Part shown: one piece after another, positions 28,868-36,380 of the stretch
Numbering within the stretch: position 1 is the first letter of the stretch
How the letters are laid out: each line of letters starts with the position of its first letter
Assembly (NCBI GenBank): GCA_022841745.1
Contig: JALHQW010000072.1
Coordinates: 1 to 36,933, forward strand
Length of the DNA: 36,933 nt
Source: Saprospiraceae bacterium
GTDB lineage: Bacteria > Bacteroidota > Bacteroidia > Chitinophagales > Saprospiraceae
Reading direction: 5' to 3'
Program-made: the position numbers and the translations under genes
Notes under the pieces: model-generated
Seen by the model: only the letters and a program-made list of their open reading frames with translations
Database searches by the model: none
Told to the model about the DNA's origin: nothing

Positions 28868-28899
28868 TCTCACCCTCTCACCCTCTCACTCCTCTCACC
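28868..28899. repeat. CTCTCACC array at the cdsA stop codon
   Basis: Four units, in cdsA direction reading GGTGAGAGGAGTGAGAGGG and on. The cdsA TGA stop (28895-28897) is inside the first GGTGAGAGG unit. It is the inverted partner of the longer array at 28296-28487. Confidence 0.85.
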
Positions 28900-29728
28900 T
28901 TATGTACAGCAAATACGCCGCCGCAAACGGTAGCAAGAAGATAAAGGCGTCGAACCTGTCCAACATACCGCCGTGGCCGGGGAGCAGGGTACCGGAGTCC
29001 TTGATGTTGATGCTTCGCTTGAGCATGGACTCAATGAGGTCGCCGATGCTTCCGAAAACAGCGACGATGGCAGAGAGGATCATCCAGTCTTGCAACCGGA
29101 GTTCGCCCGTTATAACGCAAAAAAGATAGCCTACCAGGAAGGTGACAGCCACACCGCCCAAGGTGCCTTCCCATGTTTTTTTTGGAGAAATGCGGGGCAG
29201 CAGGGGCGTCTTGCCAAACTTGGAACCAATGATGTAAGCGCCCGTGTCGTTCATCCAAGTGAGCAGCAACAGGCCAAAAATGGGCCAGACATTGAAGCCA
29301 TCTTCATTGAAGGCGATGAAATTGAGCAGTGAAAATGGTGCACCGATATACACCATGCCCAGCACCATAAAGGCGACGTTTTGGAACGGCTTTTCGGAGC
29401 CAGTAAACAGTTCGTAGATGAAGGCCATAAAAATCAGCGGGAAGAACAGCACCGAAGTGATGATGACAAACTGGTCGTTGCTGACGATGGCCATGTGCAT
29501 GACAGAGGCCAGCACAAAGGGCGAAAGCCCAAATATGACCCCAATGAAAATACGGATCCAATCACGCCTGGTGTCATGGTGGAGTACCAAGTTCAGGAAC
29601 TCCCAAAGGCAGAGCACGGTGATGATGGCAAATAACAGGATGAACGACATCTTGCCGATGAACAAGCCCGTGAGCATCACTACGACAAACAGGGCAGCGG
29701 TCATGGCCCTTCGAGTAAGTCCTTTCAT
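28895..29728 (-). CDS. cdsA: Phosphatidate cytidylyltransferase
   Basis: Integral membrane enzyme of 277 residues making CDP-diacylglycerol from CTP and phosphatidic acid. The C-terminal family signature is complete: SMLKRSINIKDSG, then the LPGHGG turn and MLDRFDAF. About seven hydrophobic helices precede it, and the conserved acidic site near SIGDLIESM is present. The length matches the bacterial family. The ATG at 29728 gives a short basic head (MKGLTRRAM) before the first helix. The stop codon lies inside a GTGAGAG-type array that leads to the inserted four-helix-bundle gene. Confidence 0.94.
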   Translation of the reverse strand: MKGLTRRAMTAALFVVVMLTGLFIGKMSFILLFAIITVLCLWEFLNLVLHHDTRRDWIRIFIGVIFGLSPFVLASVMHMAIVSNDQFVIITSVLFFPLIFMAFIYELFTGSEKPFQNVAFMVLGMVYIGAPFSLLNFIAFNEDGFNVWPIFGLLLLTWMNDTGAYIIGSKFGKTPLLPRISPKKTWEGTLGGVAVTFLVGYLFCVITGELRLQDWMILSAIVAVFGSIGDLIESMLKRSINIKDSGTLLPGHGGMLDRFDAFIFLLPFAAAYLLYIR

Positions 29729-30097
29729 AAAAGGTTAAGGTTCCCGTTTAAAGTTATGCCTCGCTGTGGGAACGGCTGTTTATTGAACGGCAAACCTACT
29801 GTTTAGGCTCGTAAATCTGTACTAAGCGCTCGTAAAAGTTTATCCCCCCGGAACAAGGGACGGTAACATAAGCCTCAAATGCCTATGTTGGCTTGGTTAG
29901 TATAGCCTACCCAAATTGTGGTTGATAGTGGCAGGCCACAAGAAATTTGAAACTTATTGGTAAAACGCAAATTTCAGGATGCAGGGTGGGATGTTGCGAT
30001 GCGCTGCACCTAGAACGGATGGCCGTGCTTGCCCTACAAATGTTGCGGTGCGCTGCACCTTTATATTCAACTCCTAATTCACCTAATAATAGCTCAG
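29729..30097. repeat. Intergenic region with REP-like direct repeats
   Basis: No gene. ATGTTGCGATGCGCTGCACC(T) at 29991-30011 is repeated with one mismatch at 30040-30060; the second copy contains the small hairpin GGTGC-GCT-GCACC. Such GGTGCAGCGC elements look like dispersed extragenic palindromes. The rest shows nothing recognisable. Confidence 0.6.
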
Positions 30098-30138
30098 GCT
30101 GCCAAGTATTCCCAAAACGATGGGAAAAACTTGGCAGC
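30098..30138 (-). terminator. Hairpin downstream of the TonB receptor gene
   Basis: GCTGCCAAGT (30098-30107) pairs with ACTTGGCAGC (30129-30138), with an inner CCCA/TGGG stem. It lies about 28 bp after the receptor stop. On the minus strand the T-rich stretch is inside the stem, so it is not a classic terminator. Confidence 0.55.
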
Positions 30139-30165
30139 ATGAAGCATAGTAGCACTCATTATTAT

Positions 30166-32469
30166 TCAAAACTTCGCTCGTAAAGACAGCACAAAATTCC
30201 TCCCTGCTGCCGCAATGCCTGAACTGTAGGGTCGGTACCGCTGGTCGGTGATGTTCTCCACGCCGCCGCTGATGGCCCACAGTTCCGACAACTGGTACAT
30301 GGCCCTGAAGTTCAGGGTGTACCAGCTTGGGGAGTACGGGTTGCCATTTTTGTCCAAGGCGTAGAGATAGTCCTTGCCCTGCTCCTCCGGCGCAAGGTCA
30401 GCATTGGATACTTCGCCACTAAAGGCAAAGCTGGCCTCCATCCTGAACTGCTGCTTGGTGTAGCCCAAACGGGTGATGCCGAATACTGGCGCAGCATGGC
30501 GGAGTGGGGCTGTCGAACCATCGTCCAGTTCTTCCTCGCCCGCTTGCCAGGTAAGGTGCGATGAGAGGGTACAACCCTCTGTCAGCCGGATTTCCAGACC
30601 TGCTTGAATGCCCCTGACGGTGGCACTGGCCGCATTCTGCATGGCCTGCACTTGGCTCATCTCACCATCGTAGAGGATGCTGTCCTGTCCGTTCAGCGTG
30701 AAATTGCGGAGCACCAAGGCATGGTCGAGCAGGGTGTAGAAGCCTGTGACATCCAGCCGCAGCAGTTTTCCGAACTCTTTGGCAAAGCCCAATTCTGCAT
30801 TATAGGCATACTCTGGCCCAAGATTAGGATTCGGCACGGTGACGGTGCCAGGGGCGGAATCGAAGACCTTGCCCATGTCGTCCACATTGGGGGAGCGGAA
30901 GCCCGTAGAGAGGTTAGCCCGTAGTTGCAAACTAGTGCTTGGGTGTAGCACGGCCCCCAAATTGCCCGTGAGGGCACCAGAACGTTGCTCGGCGGTTGAG
31001 AACGGGAACGGGTAGAACGCCGCATCGAACCTGGCATCCATTCCAAAGCTGTTGTACCTCGCTCCGCTGAACAGCGTCAGTTTTTGCGAAGCCTCAAACT
31101 GCCAGGCCATGTAGGCGGCATACGACGACCAGTCGGCCTGTGGATACCTCGCTGGGCCTACCACGACTTCGTGCGTCTCCATATTCTCGTTGTTACCACT
31201 GGATTTCACATTGTCATGGATAGCCTCCACGCCATAGAACAAGCTGTGGCGCTTGCCGATGGCCTTTTGCAAATCGAGGTTGAGCGACCACGCATTGACC
31301 TTCTCCAAACGGGTGCGCCGCTCGGCCATGTTGAAGTCCCGGTCGGTGCGGCTCTCCTCAAAATGCTGTTGGGCCAAAATGAGCTTTGCCTTGTCATATA
31401 TGCCACTGTTGGCCTTGTGCGAAACGCTAAGGTTGTTCATTGTCCATAGCTGCGGACCATACCGCCACTCGGCGCTCCTTGGAAGCCCCTCTCGATAACG
31501 GAGCAGGCGGTCGTAGCGGTCGAAGTCTGTGGTGGTGGAATAATGGAAGCCGTAGGTAATGTCCCAATCCTTGCTCGGCTGGTAGCGTACCTTCTGCATC
31601 AGGTTGATTTGCTGGTAGCCGGTTGGGCGCTGCACGAGCGGGTCGGGATTCGCCACCACCACGTCCTTGTTATCCATGCGCTGTACGTACTCCGTTCGGA
31701 GGTACTCATTAGGGCCATTGGTGCCCATGCGGAGGTCGCCGAAATCGGAATGCGTGAGGCTGGTGGCCAAGGCGAGTTTTTTCCAGGCGGTGTTCAGGTC
31801 GAAATGTGCGGTTGTCTCCTCGTTGGCGGAGGAGTAGCGCACCGTCGCATTGCCCGTGGCAAAATTGGGCGATTCGCTGGCCAATTTCGGCGGTAGTGTC
31901 GTGAAGTTCATCACGCCGCCCACGGCATCACTGCCGTACATGACCGAGCCAGGGCCAAAGAGTACCTCGGCGCTTTGCATCGCAAATGGGTCGAGCGAGA
32001 TGATGTTCTGCAAATTGCCGCTTCGGAAGATGGCTGTGTTCATGCGCACGCCGTCCACGGCAATCAAAAGCCGGTTAGTGGCAAAGCCCCTGATCATCGG
32101 GCTGCCGCCGCCTTGCTGGCTTTTTTGGATAAAAACCTCGCCCGTCATGCCGAGTAGGTCGGCAGCGGTCTGCGGGTTTTGCAGCGCAACATCGCTCGGC
32201 TTCACCGTGGCAATCCTGAATGGGACATTGCGGCTGACTTGGCTCCAACGAGTGGCGCTCACCACTACTTCACCGAGTTGGAGCACCTGCTGGGAGGTGA
32301 TGGTATCCTGTATGTTTATGCCGAGCGTGTCATCTGAAACGAGTGTATTTTTTTGAGTCGGAATCAAGTTGGGAGGTAATTCTGCGATGGCGCCTTGCAG
32401 CCATGCTGACTGGCAGAACAAGGCCCCCCACACCCCCAGGCATAGCCCAAGGGAAATGTATTTTTTCAT
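30166..32469 (-). CDS. TonB-dependent outer-membrane receptor
   Basis: Receptor of 767 residues. The signal peptide is followed by the region QVLQLGEVVVSATRW, a TonB-box-like strand. The plug domain (about 75-200) has NPQTAADLLGMTGEVFIQKSQQGGGSPMIRGFATNRLLIAVDGVRMN and GPGSVMYGSDAVGGVMNF, the typical plug end. A 22-strand barrel follows, with TGFRSPNVDDMGK and the terminal aromatic strand ending in Phe. The plug style (QSQQGGGSPMIRG) is close to heme/hemin and cobalamin-type receptors; the ligand is not certain. No carboxypeptidase-like N-terminal domain or SusD partner is present, which argues against a SusCD glycan system. A small membrane protein gene lies upstream in the same direction. 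Confidence 0.93.
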   Translation of the reverse strand: MKKYISLGLCLGVWGALFCQSAWLQGAIAELPPNLIPTQKNTLVSDDTLGINIQDTITSQQVLQLGEVVVSATRWSQVSRNVPFRIATVKPSDVALQNPQTAADLLGMTGEVFIQKSQQGGGSPMIRGFATNRLLIAVDGVRMNTAIFRSGNLQNIISLDPFAMQSAEVLFGPGSVMYGSDAVGGVMNFTTLPPKLASESPNFATGNATVRYSSANEETTAHFDLNTAWKKLALATSLTHSDFGDLRMGTNGPNEYLRTEYVQRMDNKDVVVANPDPLVQRPTGYQQINLMQKVRYQPSKDWDITYGFHYSTTTDFDRYDRLLRYREGLPRSAEWRYGPQLWTMNNLSVSHKANSGIYDKAKLILAQQHFEESRTDRDFNMAERRTRLEKVNAWSLNLDLQKAIGKRHSLFYGVEAIHDNVKSSGNNENMETHEVVVGPARYPQADWSSYAAYMAWQFEASQKLTLFSGARYNSFGMDARFDAAFYPFPFSTAEQRSGALTGNLGAVLHPSTSLQLRANLSTGFRSPNVDDMGKVFDSAPGTVTVPNPNLGPEYAYNAELGFAKEFGKLLRLDVTGFYTLLDHALVLRNFTLNGQDSILYDGEMSQVQAMQNAASATVRGIQAGLEIRLTEGCTLSSHLTWQAGEEELDDGSTAPLRHAAPVFGITRLGYTKQQFRMEASFAFSGEVSNADLAPEEQGKDYLYALDKNGNPYSPSWYTLNFRAMYQLSELWAISGGVENITDQRYRPYSSGIAAAGRNFVLSLRAKF

Positions 32470-32652
32470 GGTGTGCCTGTTTTCTCATTTTAGGTAAATA
32501 GTGCGGCTGGAATTTTTTCTCCCACAGATAGCTTAACTGCCTTTCGGAAGACAGGGATTTTCGCAGAGGTTTAATCGAGTTATTCCAATAAATACCTGCG
32601 TTCATCACCTAAATCTGCGGAAGACAGTTTATCGTGTACAGCCAGCCTTTTT

Positions 32653-33195
32653 TCAATTAATTGAAGAAAATAGCCGCTCTGGAGGCGGTGAGTCGGCAGG
32701 TGGACAAAAGGTTTTTGTTGAAAAATGGTAAGGAAAATGGTTTACGGTAGAGGCAATGGCTGGCCGTTCGACCGCTGGCTGGTCGTTGCAGAACAACGAT
32801 TTCAGGAAGTCGAAGAAATTGCCAAGGGCAGCCTTGTGTTGTGGGTCCTTGCCCGTTTCGAGGGCGGTTAGTTGATCGAGGTGGCGGTTGATTTCGGTTT
32901 CTGCCTTGTCGTGGATGCACCAGTAGGTGATGCTGTCGGCCTGCTGCTCGGCCTTCACCACGTCGTACATCTCGCCTTTGTATTCAAATTCCTTGGAATG
33001 CTCCCACTCCAGCTCCGTTTCAATAGCTTGCAACGAAAAGCTAAGCTCCACCAATTCGTTCTGCCCGACCCCAGCGAGTATGCGCTCCTTGACGGTTTCA
33101 CGGATTCGCTCCTTTCGGAGCAATAGAATGGCCTTTGTGCCCAAGAACGGGTACAACGAGACAACAAGCAAGAGTATGGCAAAGCCTTTTCTCAA
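32653..33195 (-). CDS. Small membrane-anchored protein upstream of the TonB receptor
   Basis: Protein of 180 residues, not named. One hydrophobic N-terminal segment (about 3-25, FAILLLVVSLYPFLGTKAILLL) is followed by a charged region (RKERIRETVKERI) and a soluble domain with KEFEYKGEMYDVVKAEQQADSITYWCIHDKAE. I recall similar small proteins (E-F-x-Y-x-G-x-M-Y-D-V-V) next to receptor genes for metal or heme uptake in Bacteroidota; this is memory, not a search. The C-terminus is rich in Pro, Ser and Phe and may be disordered. It is 183 bp upstream of the receptor in the same direction, so a shared uptake role is plausible. Confidence 0.72.
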   Translation of the reverse strand: MRKGFAILLLVVSLYPFLGTKAILLLRKERIRETVKERILAGVGQNELVELSFSLQAIETELEWEHSKEFEYKGEMYDVVKAEQQADSITYWCIHDKAETEINRHLDQLTALETGKDPQHKAALGNFFDFLKSLFCNDQPAVERPAIASTVNHFPYHFSTKTFCPPADSPPPERLFSSIN

Positions 33196-33388
33196 GGGGG
33201 CAACGGTTAAATGCTAATGCCAGTTTGCTATTTGAACGAGTGGAATTGAATGGGATGGGCTAAAGGATAACAGGCGTAGGTTTTCACTCACCGAATGGTG
33301 AGCAAAGGGCAAAATTCAGGGAGAACCATTCACCAGTCAAATTTTTGTTTTACGGATAAAAACGGATTTTAATGTCACGCCCCAGTTG

Positions 33389-34138
33389 TTACCCCACAAA
33401 AACAAATTTAAAACCTGCGGTCAAGAGCACCAAGGCCAAGATGGCCAAGATGAGCTTATTGGAAAATTTGGAGGTGCCCAGGTACGAGCCAATCAGCCCG
33501 CCGATGATGACCGCCACGGCCCAATAGCCAATGCCCTCGTCCACTTTTTGCAGCTTGGAGAGGTGGCCGATGAGGCCCGTCACCGAATTGCAAAGGATGA
33601 ACAGTGCCGCCACACCCGAGGCTTTTTTCACGGTCGTCCAGTTCATCAAAATCATGATAGGGGAGAGAAAGACGCCGCCGCCCACGCCTATCAGGCCGGA
33701 CAGGAACCCTATGGCTGCGCCAATGCCGAGGCCGGGCACGAGCGGTATATCCTTTGGTTCCTCGGTACTGGGTTTCACAAGGTAGTTTTTCCCAATCAGC
33801 AGCACGGCGGAAAGCACGAGGAAAATGCCCGCCAATAGCTTGAACAGTTTGGGGTCGAGCTGCATGGCCCCGCCCACAAAGGCGATTGGGATGGAGGTGA
33901 CAGCGAAGGTGAGAAAGACTTTTTTATCGAAATAACCCGCCTTGAGGAAGCGGTAGGTTCCAATGGCCGATACCAGTATGTTCAGCACCAGCGAAGTGCC
34001 CTTGATGCTGTCCACGGGAAAGGAGAGCAGCGCCATGATGGCCAAGTAGCCCGTTGCGCCAGCATGGCCGACGGAAGAGTACAGCAGGGCGACGACAAAG
34101 AACAGGCCAAGGGCGAGCAGGGTGACTTCAATTGTCAT
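33389..34138 (-). CDS. TauE/SafE family membrane transporter
   Basis: Integral membrane protein of 249 residues with about eight helices, of the sulfite exporter TauE/SafE family (anion export, often sulfite, sulfoacetate or other sulfur compounds). The two family half-motifs are seen: YSSVGHAGATGYLAIMAL near the start and GFLSGLIGVGGGVFLSPIMIL in the second half. The Met at 34138 is chosen; an upstream in-frame Met at 34183 would run into the promoter element. A link with the sulfotransferase 15 kb away would be speculative. The IS3 remnant ends about 50 bp upstream. Confidence 0.9.
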   Translation of the reverse strand: MTIEVTLLALGLFFVVALLYSSVGHAGATGYLAIMALLSFPVDSIKGTSLVLNILVSAIGTYRFLKAGYFDKKVFLTFAVTSIPIAFVGGAMQLDPKLFKLLAGIFLVLSAVLLIGKNYLVKPSTEEPKDIPLVPGLGIGAAIGFLSGLIGVGGGVFLSPIMILMNWTTVKKASGVAALFILCNSVTGLIGHLSKLQKVDEGIGYWAVAVIIGGLIGSYLGTSKFSNKLILAILALVLLTAGFKFVFVG

Positions 34139-34161
34139 GTGGAGGAGTATCGTTGTACCCA

Positions 34162-34169
34162 CAAAGATA
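34162..34169 (-). promoter_or_regulatory. -7 element of the TauE/SafE gene
   Basis: TATCTTTG on the minus strand fits TAnnTTTG and lies 23 bp before the chosen ATG. The expected -33 position falls at the end of the adjacent IS3 remnant, so the native upstream promoter half may have been replaced. Confidence 0.5.
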
Positions 34170-34185
34170 TAACGGGGTGCCAATC

Positions 34186-34352
34186 TGACATGGTCCCATT
34201 TTCACGGACATTGAATTAAGTTAGAAAAATACAGTTCCTCAAACTTGTCAGGGCAAAGATACCCAAGCGCAGAATGCCTTCTTTTGGAGTTATAATAGCA
34301 CTCGATAAAGCTGAAGATTTCCGTGTAAGCATCCTCAAAGGTATCAAAACGC
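34186..34352 (-). mobile_element. IS3-family transposase remnant, C-terminal end
   Basis: The coding part (34202 to about 34350) encodes FDTFEDAYTEIFSFIECYYNS, then KRRHSALGYLCPDKFEE, the end of an IS3 OrfB integrase core: the family's YNxxRxHSALGYxSP motif just after the third catalytic residue. The sequence TGACATGGTCCCATTTTCACGG at 34186 onward looks like the element's terminal inverted repeat. Upstream it breaks off abruptly near 34350 into an unrelated gene fragment on the other strand. It cannot be active. Confidence 0.85.
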
Positions 34353-34640
34353 CAACTACAAAGCCCCCTGCTCAACCTCGCCGCCAAGACCCTCCTGCTC
34401 AAAACCTGCCGCCACCTCTGCGAATTCGACCTGTTGCAGTCTCACCTTGACGCCATGCGGAACTACATCCATCGCTCGGAGGTCATCGGCTACCATCGAA
34501 CCAACTACCTCAACTTCATCCGTTACTTAGACAAGCTGCTACAAGTGAACCGCTTGGACAAAAAAGCGGTGGAGAAATTGCGCCAGCAAATCAAGAACGA
34601 GCAAGTGCTGACGGAGCGAGGGTGGTTGGGGTGTTTAACA
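34350..34640 (+). pseudogene. Internal fragment of an uncharacterised chromosomal gene
   Basis: An open frame without its own beginning reads LLNLAAKTLLLKTCRHLCEF, then DLLQSHLDAMRNYIHRSEV and YHRTNYLNFIRYLDKLLQ, ending near RQQIKNEQVLTERGWL. This helical, leucine-rich pattern fits the C-terminal part of large uncharacterised Saprospiria proteins, as far as I recall. Its left end is cut by the IS3 remnant and its right end is lost before 34700, where the frame drifts into non-coding sequence. It is treated as a gene remnant rather than a small gene. Confidence 0.55.
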
Positions 34641-34846
34641 AAAAAAGCAGCTAATTGCTTGTATATAGCGTGGCAATATCCAAATGCACAGCGCCCCAAT
34701 GTTGGTTCCCAAGCATACGCCAAACCTACCCAAACTTCATGGTTTTTGCTACTTTATTCCGCAGCCTAAATGCCAAAAAGAACAAGTTTTCTATTACTCA
34801 AAATTGTTGAAAACTACGGAAAAATTACCTTAGCGAAAAACAAATC

Positions 34847-35741
34847 ATGAACACCCTTAGCGACTTACTCGAACGAGGGGTACCCACCGTTCGGAACGTC
34901 TGTCAAAAAAAACGTTGAGCGCCTTGTTGAACAAGATGAAAACGGCCCACAGTTGCAAGGTTTGGACGCTTTCGTCCGACCGGAACGAGTACGAGCGCTT
35001 TGCCTACCTGCTGGGCAAGCCCGACGAAGGCGGCCTTTCCATCGCTTCGTTCAACGAGCTGCTGCAGGAGCGTGCGGTGTCGGCCTACGACGCCCCCTGC
35101 TCCGTGACCATCGTGCATGACCCGTGCGACATCCGAAAGCCGTACTCCCAACAGATGGAGTGCCTCGACACGGTTCGCTCCCTGCAGGGGCAGACCATCA
35201 ACGGGTACCAGACCTTCAACAGCGTCGTACTGGAGAAGGACCGAATGCACTTGGCGGGATGCATGCCCTATAGTCGCAAAGAGGGCGGCGCAGGTGCAAC
35301 GTGCGACGAAAAAGCGCTGATGTTCTCCCAGATGAAGGACATCAGCCTTGCATTCAAGGCAGACCACCCGGAACGGGTCGTCTGCCACGTGATAGACAGG
35401 GAGGCGGACGACGCCGAGTTCTTCCGCTTCATTGACCAGGAACTGCACGACCGCTTTGTCATCCGGCTGAAGCTGAACCGCAACTCGGACGTAAAGGCAT
35501 GGGATGACAAGGGGCAGCGTGAGGTGTGGCTCAAGCTGGCGAAGAAGCCCCTCGACAACCGCTTCGAGCAGGTGTACCAGGAGTTCCGGTGGAAGGGCAG
35601 GACCTACCGGCAGGCCAGGGCAGTCGTCAGCCACGAGCACATCCACATTGGCAACGGCTGGTACTGGGTGGTGCGGGTAGAACTGCTGGACAAGCCCATC
35701 TTCTCCGACCCGATGCTGCTGGTGACCAACCACCGGGTACG
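34847..35741 (+). pseudogene. DDE transposase (IS4-like), frameshifted near the start and truncated at the end
   Basis: The ATG at 34847 opens MNTLSDLLERGVPTVRNVCQKKR and stops at once. A -1 shift on the run of eight A (34905-34912) joins it to the main frame: TLSALLNKMKTAHSCKVWTL and onward. Catalytic-type motifs are VTIVHDPCDIRKPYS (first Asp) and CHVIDREADDAEFFRFID (second Asp), followed by DRFVIRLKLNR as in IS4-type transposases. The third acidic residue region is missing, because the frame runs at about 35741 into an NTPase gene on the opposite strand. About 60 further codons of open frame there are a shadow of that gene. The A-run could be a programmed frameshift site in the parent element or a decay mutation. 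Confidence 0.78.
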
Positions 35742-36380
35742 CTGCTTCCGTAGGTGTTCGGCCAGCAGTCTGCCCCGGTCGTGGGGGGAGAAGGGCAGCT
35801 TGGTTTCGTCCTCGCCAAACCATTTCAGGATGTCCACGATAAACAAATCGGCGCTGCTCTGCCGCTGGTCGCTGGCACCTTGGCTGTAGAACGATCAGGC
35901 ATAGACGGCCACATCGTCGAGTTTGCAGTCGGCCATGCGGCCCAGCAGCCAAGAGGTCACCAATCCGGTCTTGCCCACGCCGCCCCATGCGATGAATTGG
36001 AGGAGCTTGCAGCTGCGGTTGTCCCATGCTTCGTCGAGGAGGGCGAGTTATTTTTCACGACCGAAGAGGTGCGGAGTGGTGGAAGGAAGTTTTGATACAA
36101 AGGGATGGGGGGTGAGGGATGAGGAATGATGGCCCCCGAGGTCACGTAAGATTTCAATCAGCGAATTGCCGATTTGGTTTTGCGTTCTGGTTGCATCCTC
36201 GAAGCTGATTTCGCCATCCCTCCGCTGCTTGCGCAACGTCTGGAATCGGGTTGATTGAATAATTACAGTGTTGTTAGCATCCGTGCCTTTGGTTGTTTCC
36301 TGCAATAAGGTAATAGCATCTTCTATTTCGCCATTAGCGATGAGGTCTCGAATGCGTTGAATCTTATCTTGTCCGTGCAT
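35736..36380 (-). pseudogene. EAD-STAND NTPase, N-terminal remnant with two nonsense codons
   Basis: The start at 36380 opens MHGQDKIQRIRDLIANGEI, then LQETTKGTDANNTVIIQS, RFQTLRKQRRDGEISFEDAT and NQIGNSLIEILRDL, which fits an effector-associated domain (EAD11-like) of bacterial conflict proteins. It continues HLFGREK, stop, LALLDEAWDNRSCKLLQFIA, then the P-loop WGGVGKTGLVTSWLL, VAVYA, stop, SFYSQGASDQ and LKWFGEDETKLPF to LLAEHLRKQRT. The two in-frame stops (TAA at 36048-36050, TGA near 35900) probably replace Glu and Trp codons. The rest of the NACHT/STAND core and all effector or sensor repeats are missing where the transposase fragment begins. Such genes recruit effectors in antiviral or self/non-self systems; this copy is dead. 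Confidence 0.82.

Noticed and set aside
35742-35889. C-terminal part of the transposase frame
   Set aside because: The residues after about 35741 do not fit a transposase, while the opposite strand encodes the STAND NTPase with clear motifs; the plus frame there is a shadow.
34903-36027. Minus-strand open frame of 374 codons
   Set aside because: It is a shadow across the transposase and the STAND remnant, in neither of their frames, with low-complexity Arg, Gln and Leu content.
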